A stretch of 33,782 nt of DNA from Gemmatimonadota bacterium (lineage in GTDB: Bacteria; Gemmatimonadota; Gemmatimonadetes; Longimicrobiales; Gaopeijiaceae): positions 1 to 33,782 of the forward strand of contig PXFI01000075.1 in assembly GCA_003564295.1 (NCBI GenBank), given 5' to 3'. The position numbers were made by a program, and so were the translations under genes. This document shows, one piece after another, positions 6,666 through 14,428 of this stretch (the first letter of the stretch is position 1; every line of letters starts with the position of its first letter). The notes under the pieces were generated by a model. That model did no database searches. It was not told the origin of the DNA and saw only the letters and a list, made by a program, of their open reading frames with translations.

Positions 6666-9524
6666 TCAGGTGGGGTGGGGGTGAACCAGAAGGGCCACCA
6701 GGTACCTTCCCGTGACGCTCTCCGGGACCTGAACGATGTCTTCGGGCCTGCCCATGGCCACCACCTCTCCCCCCTGGGCACCGGCGCCGGGGCCCAGATC
6801 TACGATCCAGTCCGCGGTCTTGATGACCTCCAGGTTGTGCTCGATCACCACCACCGAGTGGCCGGCATCCAGGAGTCGGCCCAACACGCGCAGGAGTTTC
6901 CGGATATCCTCCCCGGCGAGCCCCGTCGTGGGCTCGTCCAGAATGTAGACCTTGCGTCCCCGCTTTCCCGCTCCTCCCGCCAACTCCCGGGCAATCTTAA
7001 GGCGCTGTGCCTCCCCCCCCGAGAGGGTCGGTGCCGGCTGGCCCAGGCGAAGATACCCCAGGCCCACCTGCTGGAGATGCCAGAGGATCTGACCCAGGCG
7101 GTCCTCCCGGATGAAGAAACGGATGGCCTCGTCCACGGTGAGGTCCAGGACCTGAGCTACGTTCATCCCCTTGTAGGTGACCTCCAGCACTTCCCGCCGG
7201 TACCGGGCTCCACCGCAGATCTCGCACGGCACGAACACATCAGCCATGAAGATCATCTCCACCTCCACATGGCCTGCTCCCTTGCAGGCATCGCACCGGC
7301 CCCCGTCCACGTTGAAGGAGAAATACCCCGGGCCGTAGCGGCGCTGCCGGGCCAGGGGGAGAGAGGAGTAGATGCGACGGACCTCATCCCAGGCCTTGAT
7401 GTAGGTGACGGGATTGGAGCGGGGCGTCCGGCCGATGGGAGACTGGTCCACCAGGACCGCTTTCTCCACCAGGCCCGCTCCCTCCAGGGCCGTGTATCGC
7501 CCAACGGCCTCCCCAAGGTGCTCCTTGGCTGTGGTTTCCCCCCCGTTCAGCTCCAACTCCAGGGCTCGGTAGAGAACGTCGTGCACCAGCGTAGACTTCC
7601 CGGACCCGCTGACCCCCGTCACCACCGTCAGGGCCCCCAGGGGGATCTCCACGTCCACGTCGCGCAGGTTGTGCAGACAGGCCCCCTGGAGGACCAGCCG
7701 CCCTCCGTCCCCCCTCCGGCGCTCCTTTGGCAGAGGGATCCCCTCCCGTCCCGAGATGTATCTTCCCGTCACGGTGTCGGCGGCCTTCAGCTCCTCCGGG
7801 GTCCCCTGAAATACCACCTTGCCCCCCTTCTCTCCGGACCCGGGCCCCAGCTCCACCACGTGCTCAGCTGCCATGATGGCCAGGGGGTCGTGCTCCACCA
7901 CGATCACCGTGTTCCCGGCATCCCGCAGCCGGCCCAGGAGGCGGAGGAGGGCCCCCATATCCCGGGGGTGGAGTCCGATGGTGGGCTCATCCAGGACGTA
8001 CAGGGCATCCACCAGGCTGGAGCCCAGGGAGTTGGCCAGGCTGATGCGCTGCGCCTCCCCTCCCGAGAGGGTCCGGGCCTGCCGGTCCAGGGTCAGGTAC
8101 CCGAGCCCCACCTCCACCAGAAACTCCAGGCGGGACCTGAGCTCCCTCAGGATGGCGGTGGCGATTCGGCTTTCCATCTCCCTCAGCTCGAGCCCCTCCA
8201 CCCAACTCTTCAGCTCCTCAACGGGCATGGCGGAGATCTCGGCCAGGTTCTTGTCAGCCACCCGGACCCAGAGGGCCTCTTTCCTGATCCTGGCGCCCCC
8301 ACAGGCCCGGCATGGCCTCGGGCTCTGGTACTGCCGAAGAAAGACCCTGATGTACCGCTTGTACCGCTTCCTCTCCCGGGACCGAAGAAAGGGAATCACC
8401 CCCTTGAAGCCCTCGCCGCCGAAAAGGACCGCGCTGCGAAAATCCTCCGGAAGGCTCGCCCACGGGGCGAATACCGATAGACCCCACTCCTGGGTGAACG
8501 ACCTCAGGCGATCCTGCTCCCGGAAGTACCGGGGCTTCGTCCATGGATCCACCGCCCCGTCCTGGATGGAGCGACGCGTGTTGGGAACGACGAGCTTCTC
8601 GTCGTACTCCAGGGTGGCCCCGAAACCCGTGCACTCCGGACACGATCCCACAGGATTGTTGAAGGAGAAGAGCCGGGGAGTGGGCTCCGGAAACTCCCGA
8701 TCCGGGTGCCGGGGACAGCGGAAGCCCTCGGTGAAGTGCATGCGGGCCGGCCGCTCGAATCCGGGAGCTCCCGGAACGCCGGCCCCCTCCGCCAGAAGCA
8801 CCACCGCCTCTCCGTCACCCTCCCCGAAAGCGGTCCCCAGGGAGTCGGCCAACCGGTCCCGGACGTCCGGACGCACCCTCAGGCGGTCCACCACCACCAG
8901 AAGCTCACGGGCAGCGGTGAGGTCAACTCCCAGTCGTTCCGGATCCTCCGCACCGCCCCCCCCCACGTCCAGCAGCTCACCGTCAGCCAGGACCCGGAGG
9001 AATCCCAATGCCCGGAGGTTCTCCACCACCAGGGCGTGGCCGACCCTCCCCCCGAGCTCCAGAGGGAAGGCCACCAGGATCCGGGCACCCTCATCCACCT
9101 CCAACACCTGCTCCACGGCTCCGGACACGGTGTCAGGGCGGATCTCCCGACCGCAGTCCGGGCAGTACATCCTCCCAACCCTGGACCAGAGGAGACGCAG
9201 GTAGTCCAGAACCTCGGTGGCGGTTCCCACCGTGGACCGGCTGGACTTGGCAGGGTTCTTCTGCTCGATGGCCACTGCCGGGGCAATCCCCTCCAGGAGG
9301 TCCACCGCAGGCTTCTCCATGCGGTCCAGGAACTGCTTGGCGTACGTGGAGAGGGACTCCATGTACCGCCTCTGGCCTTCCGCAAAGAGGGTGTCCAGGG
9401 CCAGGGTGGACTTCCCCGACCCGGAGGGCCCCGTGATGACGGTCATGACCCTCCTGGGGAGGTCCAGGTCCAGGCTCTTCAGGTTGTGCTGCCGGGCTCC
9501 CCGGATTCGGATCCAATGCTCCAT
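6666..9524 (-). CDS. uvrA: UvrA-family excinuclease ABC subunit A
   Basis: 952 residues, close to the usual ~940. It has two ABC ATPase halves, each with its own Walker A (GPSGSGKST near residue 33; GVSGSGKST in the C-terminal half), and two signatures LSGGEAQR. Zinc-type Cys clusters are visible at CPDCG, CPECTGFG, CRACGGAR and CDACKGAGH...CEICGGAR. It would scan DNA for lesions and load UvrB in nucleotide excision repair. Odd points: after the second Walker B the usual DEPTTGLHF is DEPTTGLAG (6906-6938), and the conserved UvrB-interaction/insertion stretch reads AIEQKNPAKSSRSTVGTATE, a variant form. It may therefore be a lineage-specific UvrA or a paralogue. The ATG has no Shine-Dalgarno; a TAAGAT box six bases upstream suggests a leaderless message. 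The glycosyltransferase gene follows one base after the stop. Confidence 0.93.
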   Translation of the reverse strand: MEHWIRIRGARQHNLKSLDLDLPRRVMTVITGPSGSGKSTLALDTLFAEGQRRYMESLSTYAKQFLDRMEKPAVDLLEGIAPAVAIEQKNPAKSSRSTVGTATEVLDYLRLLWSRVGRMYCPDCGREIRPDTVSGAVEQVLEVDEGARILVAFPLELGGRVGHALVVENLRALGFLRVLADGELLDVGGGGAEDPERLGVDLTAARELLVVVDRLRVRPDVRDRLADSLGTAFGEGDGEAVVLLAEGAGVPGAPGFERPARMHFTEGFRCPRHPDREFPEPTPRLFSFNNPVGSCPECTGFGATLEYDEKLVVPNTRRSIQDGAVDPWTKPRYFREQDRLRSFTQEWGLSVFAPWASLPEDFRSAVLFGGEGFKGVIPFLRSRERKRYKRYIRVFLRQYQSPRPCRACGGARIRKEALWVRVADKNLAEISAMPVEELKSWVEGLELREMESRIATAILRELRSRLEFLVEVGLGYLTLDRQARTLSGGEAQRISLANSLGSSLVDALYVLDEPTIGLHPRDMGALLRLLGRLRDAGNTVIVVEHDPLAIMAAEHVVELGPGSGEKGGKVVFQGTPEELKAADTVTGRYISGREGIPLPKERRRGDGGRLVLQGACLHNLRDVDVEIPLGALTVVTGVSGSGKSTLVHDVLYRALELELNGGETTAKEHLGEAVGRYTALEGAGLVEKAVLVDQSPIGRTPRSNPVTYIKAWDEVRRIYSSLPLARQRRYGPGYFSFNVDGGRCDACKGAGHVEVEMIFMADVFVPCEICGGARYRREVLEVTYKGMNVAQVLDLTVDEAIRFFIREDRLGQILWHLQQVGLGYLRLGQPAPTLSGGEAQRLKIARELAGGAGKRGRKVYILDEPTTGLAGEDIRKLLRVLGRLLDAGHSVVVIEHNLEVIKTADWIVDLGPGAGAQGGEVVAMGRPEDIVQVPESVTGRYLVALLVHPHPT

Positions 9525-9530
9525 GCATGG

Positions 9531-9536
9531 ATCTTA
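9531..9536 (-). promoter_or_regulatory. Candidate -10 box of uvrA (leaderless type)
   Basis: TAAGAT on the minus strand, exactly 6 bases before the uvrA ATG at 9524. This places the expected transcript start on the A of the ATG. No good -35 is seen 16-18 bases further upstream and no Shine-Dalgarno exists, matching the TANNNT leaderless arrangement known in some lineages such as Deinococcus. Confidence 0.45.
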
Positions 9537-9575
9537 GTGGAGGGGACCGTGCCGGGGTACCCGGCCACCGACGCC

Positions 9576-9605
9576 TTGACCCCTTCCACCGCCTTCTCAT
9601 AGCTT
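9576..9605 (+). promoter_or_regulatory. Candidate his operon promoter
   Basis: TTGACC (9576-9581, 5 of 6 to the -35 consensus), an 18-base spacer, then TAGCTT (9600-9605, TANNNT type). The six bases to the leader ATG at 9612 put the predicted start of transcription on or beside that ATG. The leader ORF has no Shine-Dalgarno, which fits a leaderless message. Confidence 0.5.
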
Positions 9606-9611
9606 TCCATC

Positions 9612-9692
9612 ATGAAGAACCAGGCGACGGTCCGGCATCATCATCACCATGCGGCCCGCAAGGGCCCGCTGGCAGGGATGGTCTGTGCCTGA
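9612..9692 (+). CDS. hisL: his operon leader peptide (26 aa, five consecutive His codons)
   Basis: An ATG-started, TGA-ended frame of 26 codons beginning MKNQATVR and then five His codons in a row (CAT CAT CAT CAC CAT, 9636-9650), followed by AARKGPLAGMVCA. An in-frame TAG at 9600-9602 rules out a longer N-terminus. It lies 138 bases before hisG, directly before an intrinsic terminator, the arrangement of the enterobacterial hisL leader, whose peptide has seven His. It is too short for routine gene finding. It acts in cis: ribosome progress over the His codons reports the charged His-tRNA level. No Shine-Dalgarno is present; the -10-like TAGCTT six bases upstream suggests translation from a leaderless 5' end. 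Confidence 0.85.
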   Translation: MKNQATVRHHHHHAARKGPLAGMVCA

Positions 9693-9754
9693 TTGAAGCC
9701 CATAACAGACCGAAATCACCGCCGCGGCCCTTCACGACGGGCCGCGCTTTTTTT
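9651..9754 (+). promoter_or_regulatory. Histidine attenuator (mutually exclusive RNA stems)
   Basis: Segment 1, GCGGCCC (9651-9657), follows the last His codon directly. Segment 2, GGGCCCGC (9662-9669), pairs with segment 1 through 7 bp with one bulged C and a GCAA loop. Segment 3 (9724-9730) repeats GCGGCCC exactly, so segment 2 can pair with it instead. Segment 4, GGGCCGCG (9739-9746), forms the terminator with segment 3. A ribosome stalled at the His codons would cover segment 1, free segment 2 to hold segment 3, and prevent termination. With ample His-tRNA the ribosome reaches the stop at 9690-9692, segments 1 and 2 can re-pair behind it, and the terminator forms. The pairings are read directly from sequence; the regulatory outcome follows from the known enteric his and trp mechanism. 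Confidence 0.8.
9723..9754 (+). terminator. Intrinsic terminator of the his attenuator
   Basis: A perfect 8-bp stem, CGCGGCCC (9723-9730) with GGGCCGCG (9739-9746), an 8-base loop, one C, then seven T's (9748-9754). It lies 75 bases upstream of the hisG ATG and downstream of the leader stop, so it would end transcripts before the structural genes. Confidence 0.9.
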
Positions 9755-9829
9755 GTCCAGGCCGGCCGACAGGCTTTCCCTTGTTCGGCTGCGCCGGCGA
9801 GACCAATGGAAACAGCTTCGGAGAGAATC

Positions 9830-10696
9830 ATGGTTTTGCGAGTTGCGCTACCCAACAAGGGACGCCTGGCCGACCAGGCCCTCACCCTCTTTGAGAAAGC
9901 CGGCCTCAAGGCCGAGTCCCGGGTGGACCGAGCCCTGGTGGCGAATATGGGATCCGACTTCCAGGCCATCTTCCTCCGGGCACAGGACATCCCGGAGTTC
10001 GTGGCTGACGGAGCCGCCGACCTGGGTGTCACCGGGGCCGACCTGGTGGCCGAGTCCGGCAGGACCGTCCAAGAACTCCTCGACCTCCAGTTCGGACGCT
10101 GCCGACTGGCTCTGGCGGTTCGAGACGACAGCAGGGTGAAGGACGTGGAGGATCTGGAGCCCGGCACCCGGGTTGCCACCTCCTTTCCCCGGGTCACAGA
10201 GGGGTTCTTCCGGGAGCTCGGCCTGGAGATACGGGTCGCCCCGGTCTCCGGGGCTGCGGAGATCGCTCCCCACCTGGGCGTGGCGGAGGTCATCGCGGAC
10301 CTGGTCTCCACCGGCTCCACATTGAGAGTAAACGGTCTCAGGGAGATCGCCACCATCCTCAACTCCACGGCCCGACTCATCGGCAGCAGCAAGGTCACCC
10401 ATGATTCCTTCAAGGGTCCCCGGGTGGCGGAGCTCGTGGTGGCACTCGAGTCAGTGATCAGAGCCGCTGCCAAGCGTTACCTCATGGCCAACGTCCCAAG
10501 AGACCGCCTGGAGGAGGTGAAAGAGATCATCCCGGGCCTGTCGGGGCCCACCATCGTGGAGATCCAGAACGCCGGTCGCTGGGTGGCAGCCCATGCCGTG
10601 GTGGATGCGGACCGGATCTACCAGACCATCACCAGGCTCAAGGCCATCGGTGCCGAGGGCATCCTGGTGACGCCTATTGAACGGCTTACGCCCTGA
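9830..10696 (+). CDS. hisG: ATP phosphoribosyltransferase, long form
   Basis: 288 residues. It catalyses the first step of histidine synthesis, ATP plus PRPP to phosphoribosyl-ATP. The N-terminus MVLRVALPNKGRLADQAL and the PRPP-binding stretch DLVSTGSTLRVNGL are typical. The length and the C-terminal ACT-like region (about residue 210 onward, through VVDADRIYQTITRLKAIGAEGI) mark the long HisG_L type, which is feedback-inhibited by histidine and needs no HisZ partner. The start at 9830 is chosen because GGAGAG sits 4 bases upstream; an in-frame ATG at 9806 has no Shine-Dalgarno. It is the first structural gene after the attenuator. hisD begins 10 bases after its stop. Confidence 0.97.
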   Translation: MVLRVALPNKGRLADQALTLFEKAGLKAESRVDRALVANMGSDFQAIFLRAQDIPEFVADGAADLGVTGADLVAESGRTVQELLDLQFGRCRLALAVRDDSRVKDVEDLEPGTRVATSFPRVTEGFFRELGLEIRVAPVSGAAEIAPHLGVAEVIADLVSTGSTLRVNGLREIATILNSTARLIGSSKVTHDSFKGPRVAELVVALESVIRAAAKRYLMANVPRDRLEEVKEIIPGLSGPTIVEIQNAGRWVAAHAVVDADRIYQTITRLKAIGAEGILVTPIERLTP

Positions 10697-10706
10697 GGTC
10701 GTGGCC

Positions 10707-12002
10707 ATGAGACTGCGCATCGACAAGCCCCTCGCTCAACTCACCCCCCGGGAGCGCTCCCGCCTCCTGGATCGACGGCCCGCTGATGAACCTCAACTTA
10801 CGGATCAGGTCCGCGCCCTGCTGGCCCGGGTGCGGCGGGAGGGGGACCGAGCCCTCCGGGAGATGGCCCGGGAATTCGACGGAGTGGAGCTCCCCGGACT
10901 GGAGGTGCCCCGGCAGCTGTGGACCGCCGCCGTCCAACGCTTGGATCCGGCCCTCCTGCAGAACCTGGAGGAAGCCGCTCGAAACATCCATGCCTTCCAC
11001 CGCGCCCAGATCCCTCAGGACATTCAAGTTACTGTCCGACCTGGTGTTACGCTCGGGAGGCGATCTGTGCCCCTCTCGGTGGCGGGAGTCTACGCTCCGG
11101 GAGGCCGGGCCGCCTATCCCACCAGCGTCCTCATGGGCGTGGTTCCGGCGAGAGCCGCAGGTGTGGGAGAGGTCATCCTGTGCTCCCCTCCCGGCCCGTC
11201 AGGATACCCCCCCGACCAGGTTCTGGCAGCTTCCGCAATCGCCGGGGCCTCTCGTCTCTTTGCTCTTGGGGGAGCCGGAGCAATCGGGGCCATGGCTTTC
11301 GGGACCGCCACTGTGCCACGGACCCAGGTCGTGGTGGGGCCGGGCAACCGTTACGTAACCGAGGCCAAACGTCAGGTGGCCGGAGAGGTCATCATCGATT
11401 CCCCGGCAGGGCCCTCGGAGGTCCTGGTCCTGGCCGACGAAAGTGCCGACCCCCGCCTCTGCGCACTGGAGCTCGTCTGCCAGGCGGAGCATGACCCGGA
11501 AGCGGCCGTGGCATTGGTGACGGATTCCGCCCCACTCCTGGACCGCGTTCGGGGCGTCCTCCTGAAGGAGGCGTCCCAGACTCCCCGATGGGAGATCGTG
11601 GAGAAGGCTCTGCACTCCAACGGTGCCCTTCTCCTGGCAGGCACATGGGATGAAGCTGTGGCCTTCGCCCGGGACTATGCCCCGGAGCACCTGGCTCTCT
11701 TCACCAAAGATCCGAGGCGCGACCTGGAAGAGATCCCGACAGCCGGCACTGCGTTCCTGGGCCAGGCGGCGGCGGTGGCCTTCGGGGATTATCTTACCGG
11801 AGCCAACCACGTCCTCCCTACGGGGGGGATGGCTCGGGCTTTTTCGAGCCTTTCAACCATCCACTTTCTCCGTATGTACACATGGCAGGAGATCACCCCG
11901 ATGGCAGCGGCAGCCATGAGCCCTGCCGTGGAACGCATGGCCGAGGCCGAGGGGCTGCCAGCCCATGCTGAAGCCGTTCGAGCCCGGAGGGTCCCCAGAT
12001 GA
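10707..12002 (+). CDS. hisD: Histidinol dehydrogenase
   Basis: 431 residues, the usual length. It oxidises L-histidinol to L-histidine in two NAD-dependent steps, the last of the pathway. The catalytic Glu-His pair is in YAPEHLAL. The zinc ligands are visible as Gln and His in CQAEHDP, Asp in FGDYLTGANH and the C-terminal His in GLPAHAEA. The signature GPGNRYVTEAKRQVAGEVIID is complete. The ATG at 10707 has GAGG 8 bases upstream. The TGA at 12000-12002 overlaps an ATG at 11999 that opens a 21-codon mini-ORF, with hisC after it. Confidence 0.97.
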   Translation: MRLRIDKPLAQLTPRERSRLLDRRPADEPQLTDQVRALLARVRREGDRALREMAREFDGVELPGLEVPRQLWTAAVQRLDPALLQNLEEAARNIHAFHRAQIPQDIQVTVRPGVTLGRRSVPLSVAGVYAPGGRAAYPTSVLMGVVPARAAGVGEVILCSPPGPSGYPPDQVLAASAIAGASRLFALGGAGAIGAMAFGTATVPRTQVVVGPGNRYVTEAKRQVAGEVIIDSPAGPSEVLVLADESADPRLCALELVCQAEHDPEAAVALVTDSAPLLDRVRGVLLKEASQTPRWEIVEKALHSNGALLLAGTWDEAVAFARDYAPEHLALFTKDPRRDLEEIPTAGTAFLGQAAAVAFGDYLTGANHVLPTGGMARAFSSLSTIHFLRMYTWQEITPMAAAAMSPAVERMAEAEGLPAHAEAVRARRVPR

Positions 12003-12064
12003 TCTCCACCCAATCCGACCCACACGGGATGACAGGGATCCCGGCCTCCCGGAGGAACCAATGA
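11999..12064 (+). CDS. Possible 21-codon coupling mini-ORF between hisD and hisC
   Basis: ATG at 11999 overlaps the hisD TGA (ATGA), and this frame's own TGA (12062-12064) overlaps the hisC ATG at 12061 in the same way. GGAGGG (11986-11991) sits 7 bases before the start, a good Shine-Dalgarno. The peptide begins MISTQSDPHGMTGIPASR and resembles nothing known to me. It may be a translated bridge that carries ribosomes across the 58-base gap between hisD and hisC. Alternatively it is a chance frame, since hisC has its own GGAGG at 12051-12055. Confidence 0.4.
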   Translation: MISTQSDPHGMTGIPASRRNQ

Positions 12065-13116
12065 CCCGCTTCCCCCGACAGGACTATGCCCAATTGACCC
12101 CCTACGACCCGGACCGCAAGCCCGTGGCCGTGGATCTCAGCGACAACAGCAACCTGTGGGGGCCAAACCCTGCGGCCCTGGAAGCCGTGCGGCAAGCTCC
12201 TCTGGAGGCCCTGACCCGCTACCCGTCCGTCTACGCCACTGAGCTCAAGGCGGCGGTGGCCCAGAAGTACGGCGTACCCGTCGACGCCGTGACCACGGGG
12301 TGCGGCTCCGACGACATACTGGACTCGGTGTGCCGGGCCGCAGTCTTTCCACCTGGCCTAATGACCTTCCCTGCTCCCTCCTTCTCCATGGCGGAGGTCT
12401 TCGCTCGTATGAACGGCCTTGAGGCCCGGGCCCTTCCATGGTCCAGGGCAGAGGTGGATCCCGCCCGGCTCCTCCTGGACGAACCGGACATCATCTACCT
12501 TTGCCGGCCCAACAATCCCACGGGAAGGTCCATTCCCAGGGATTGGATCCTGGGCCTCCTGGCTCTGGGCGGACCCGATGGCCCCGTGGTCGTCCTGGAC
12601 GAGGCCTACGGCGACTTCGCCGACGACAGCTTCCTCAGGGACGCCCCCAACACGGACCGGCTCCTGGTGGTTCGCACCCTCTCGAAGCTTTATGGGTTGG
12701 CGGGCCTCCGGGTGGGTTTTGCGGTAGGTCCCTCGACCTTGGTCCAGGAGGTCGAGAAGTCCCGGGGTCCCTACAAGGTGAGTCAACTCGGTGCCCTGGC
12801 GGCGGTGGCAGCTCTTGGAGACATATCAGGCTGGGCCGACGGTATCCGACACCGGACGCTCCAGAATCGGGACCGGCTGGCTGCGGAATTGCGCTCCAGG
12901 GGCCTTCAACCCCCTCCATCCCAGGCGAATTTTCTCCTCGTCCCGGTGGAACCCGCCGGCGCGGTGGAGGTGAATGACGCCCTCAGAGAACGGGGAGTGG
13001 CAACCCGTCCCTTCCCTCAGCTGCCCGAGCTGGGGGAAGCCCTCCGGGTCACCATCGGACCCTGGGAACAGATGGAGATCTTCCTCTCGGCCCTGGACGA
13101 GCTCCTCCAGCCATGA
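12061..13116 (+). CDS. hisC: Histidinol-phosphate aminotransferase
   Basis: 351 residues, fold-type I PLP aminotransferase. It converts imidazole-acetol phosphate and glutamate to histidinol phosphate. Family marks are DLSDNSNLWGPNP at the N-terminus, the CGSDD cofactor turn, CRPNNPTG, VVLDEAYGDF, the PLP lysine in TLSKLYGLAGLRVGFA, and the C-terminal LRVTIG. The ATG at 12061 has GGAGG 5 bases upstream. The stop overlaps the hisH ATG by 4 bases (13113-13116). Confidence 0.95.
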   Translation: MTRFPRQDYAQLTPYDPDRKPVAVDLSDNSNLWGPNPAALEAVRQAPLEALTRYPSVYATELKAAVAQKYGVPVDAVTTGCGSDDILDSVCRAAVFPPGLMTFPAPSFSMAEVFARMNGLEARALPWSRAEVDPARLLLDEPDIIYLCRPNNPTGRSIPRDWILGLLALGGPDGPVVVLDEAYGDFADDSFLRDAPNTDRLLVVRTLSKLYGLAGLRVGFAVGPSTLVQEVEKSRGPYKVSQLGALAAVAALGDISGWADGIRHRTLQNRDRLAAELRSRGLQPPPSQANFLLVPVEPAGAVEVNDALRERGVATRPFPQLPELGEALRVTIGPWEQMEIFLSALDELLQP

Positions 13117-13718
13117 AGATCGCTCTCTTCGACTATGGGACCGGGAACCTCCACTCCCTGGGGAAGGCCCTGGCGGCGGCAGGTGCCACGGTGACCATCA
13201 CCAGCCGTTGGAAGGACGCCCTGGCCCTGGACGCCCTGGTTCTCCCGGGGGTGGGTGCTTTCGGGTCTGCTGTCAAGTCCCTGGGGTCGGAAACCGCCAG
13301 GGTCCGGGAAGCGCTGGAAGCGGGACTTCCCTGCCTTGGGATCTGCCTGGGCATGCAGCTCCTATTCCATCGGTCCCATGAGGGAGAAGGCAAGGGGATC
13401 GGATTCTTATCGGGATCCGTGCGGCGACTCCGGACCCACATCACCCCCCAGATGGGGTGGAACGATGTGCATATTGCCCCGACGGGCTTGGAGCCCCTGT
13501 TCCAGGGTGTGGACAACCTGGTGGCTTACTACGCCAACTCCTACGTGTGCCAGCCATCGGACCAGGGTTTCGTCATCGCCACATCCACCTATCAGGGGGA
13601 CACCTTCCCCGCCGCCGTCCGCAGATTGCACACCTGGGGAGTCCAGTTCCACCCGGAAAAGAGCTCAGCCCAGGGACTCCACATCATCTCGAACTTCTTG
13701 CGGCAGGTGTGCCCATGA
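13113..13718 (+). CDS. hisH: Imidazole glycerol phosphate synthase, glutaminase subunit
   Basis: 201 residues, class I glutamine amidotransferase. The start DYGTGNLHSL and the oxyanion region PGVGAFG are typical. The nucleophile Cys is in GICLGMQLLF and the His-Glu of the triad in GVQFHPEKSS. It makes ammonia from glutamine and passes it to HisF in the HisHF complex, which forms IGP and AICAR. Both ends overlap neighbours by ATGA, with hisC before and hisA after. hisF, its partner, lies two genes downstream. Confidence 0.96.
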   Translation: MKIALFDYGTGNLHSLGKALAAAGATVTITSRWKDALALDALVLPGVGAFGSAVKSLGSETARVREALEAGLPCLGICLGMQLLFHRSHEGEGKGIGFLSGSVRRLRTHITPQMGWNDVHIAPTGLEPLFQGVDNLVAYYANSYVCQPSDQGFVIATSTYQGDTFPAAVRRLHTWGVQFHPEKSSAQGLHIISNFLRQVCP

Positions 13719-14428
13719 TCGCGATCCCCGCCCTGGACCTGAGGAATGGCCGGTGCGTTCAGCTGGTGGGCGGGCGGCCCGAAGAGGAACGGGTGTCACT
13801 GCCGGATCCGTTGGCCCAAGCCAAGTACTGGTGGGACTTCGGGTTCCGGCACTTGCATATCGTGGACCTGGACGCGGCCCTCTCCCTGGGCCAGAACCGG
13901 GGGATCATCCGGGAGATCGTGTCTACCACCGACGCCGAGGTCCAGGCAGGTGGCGGCGTACGCAGCCGGATCGACGTGGAGGAGATCCTGGCCCTGGGAG
14001 TGTGCCGGGTCATGGTGGGGACCCGGGCCGTGGAAGACCCGCAATGGCTCCAGGAGATGGCGGAAGCCTACTCACGCCGCATCATGGTGGCCACGGATAC
14101 CCGAGACGGTCTCGTCCTCCGCCGGGGGTGGACCGAGTCCAGCGGAACTCCGGTCCAGGCCCTCCTGGCCAACTTGGATCCCCTGCCCCTGGCCGGTGTC
14201 CTCTGCACCGACGTGTCCCGTGAGGGACGAATGGAAGGAATCGACCTCCCTGGAGCGGAAGCGGTCATCCGGGGAACCCGGCACCCGGTCTGGATCGCCG
14301 GGGGCATCACCACCATGGAGGAGGTCCGGGCCCTGAACCTGGCCGGGGCCGCCGGGGCCGTTTTGGGCATGGCCATCTACACGGGGGTACTGCCCCCTGA
14401 GCAGCTCGCCGAGGAGTTCGGAGCATGA
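13715..14428 (+). CDS. hisA: ProFAR isomerase
   Basis: 237 residues, (beta/alpha)8 barrel. It isomerises ProFAR to PRFAR. The catalytic Asp pair is in PALDLRNG near the N-terminus and in VATDTRDG in the middle. Phosphate-binding glycine motifs are AGGGVRS in the first half and AGGITTMEEV with the following GAVLGMAIYTG in the second, showing the half-barrel duplication. It starts at ATG 13715, overlapping the hisH stop, and ends overlapping the hisB ATG. Confidence 0.96.
   Translation: MIAIPALDLRNGRCVQLVGGRPEEERVSLPDPLAQAKYWWDFGFRHLHIVDLDAALSLGQNRGIIREIVSTTDAEVQAGGGVRSRIDVEEILALGVCRVMVGTRAVEDPQWLQEMAEAYSRRIMVATDTRDGLVLRRGWTESSGTPVQALLANLDPLPLAGVLCTDVSREGRMEGIDLPGAEAVIRGTRHPVWIAGGITTMEEVRALNLAGAAGAVLGMAIYTGVLPPEQLAEEFGA

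Noticed and set aside
9636-9650. His run as a metal-binding peptide or tag
   Set aside because: Its place before an intrinsic terminator and hisG, with matching alternative stems, makes a regulatory leader far more likely.
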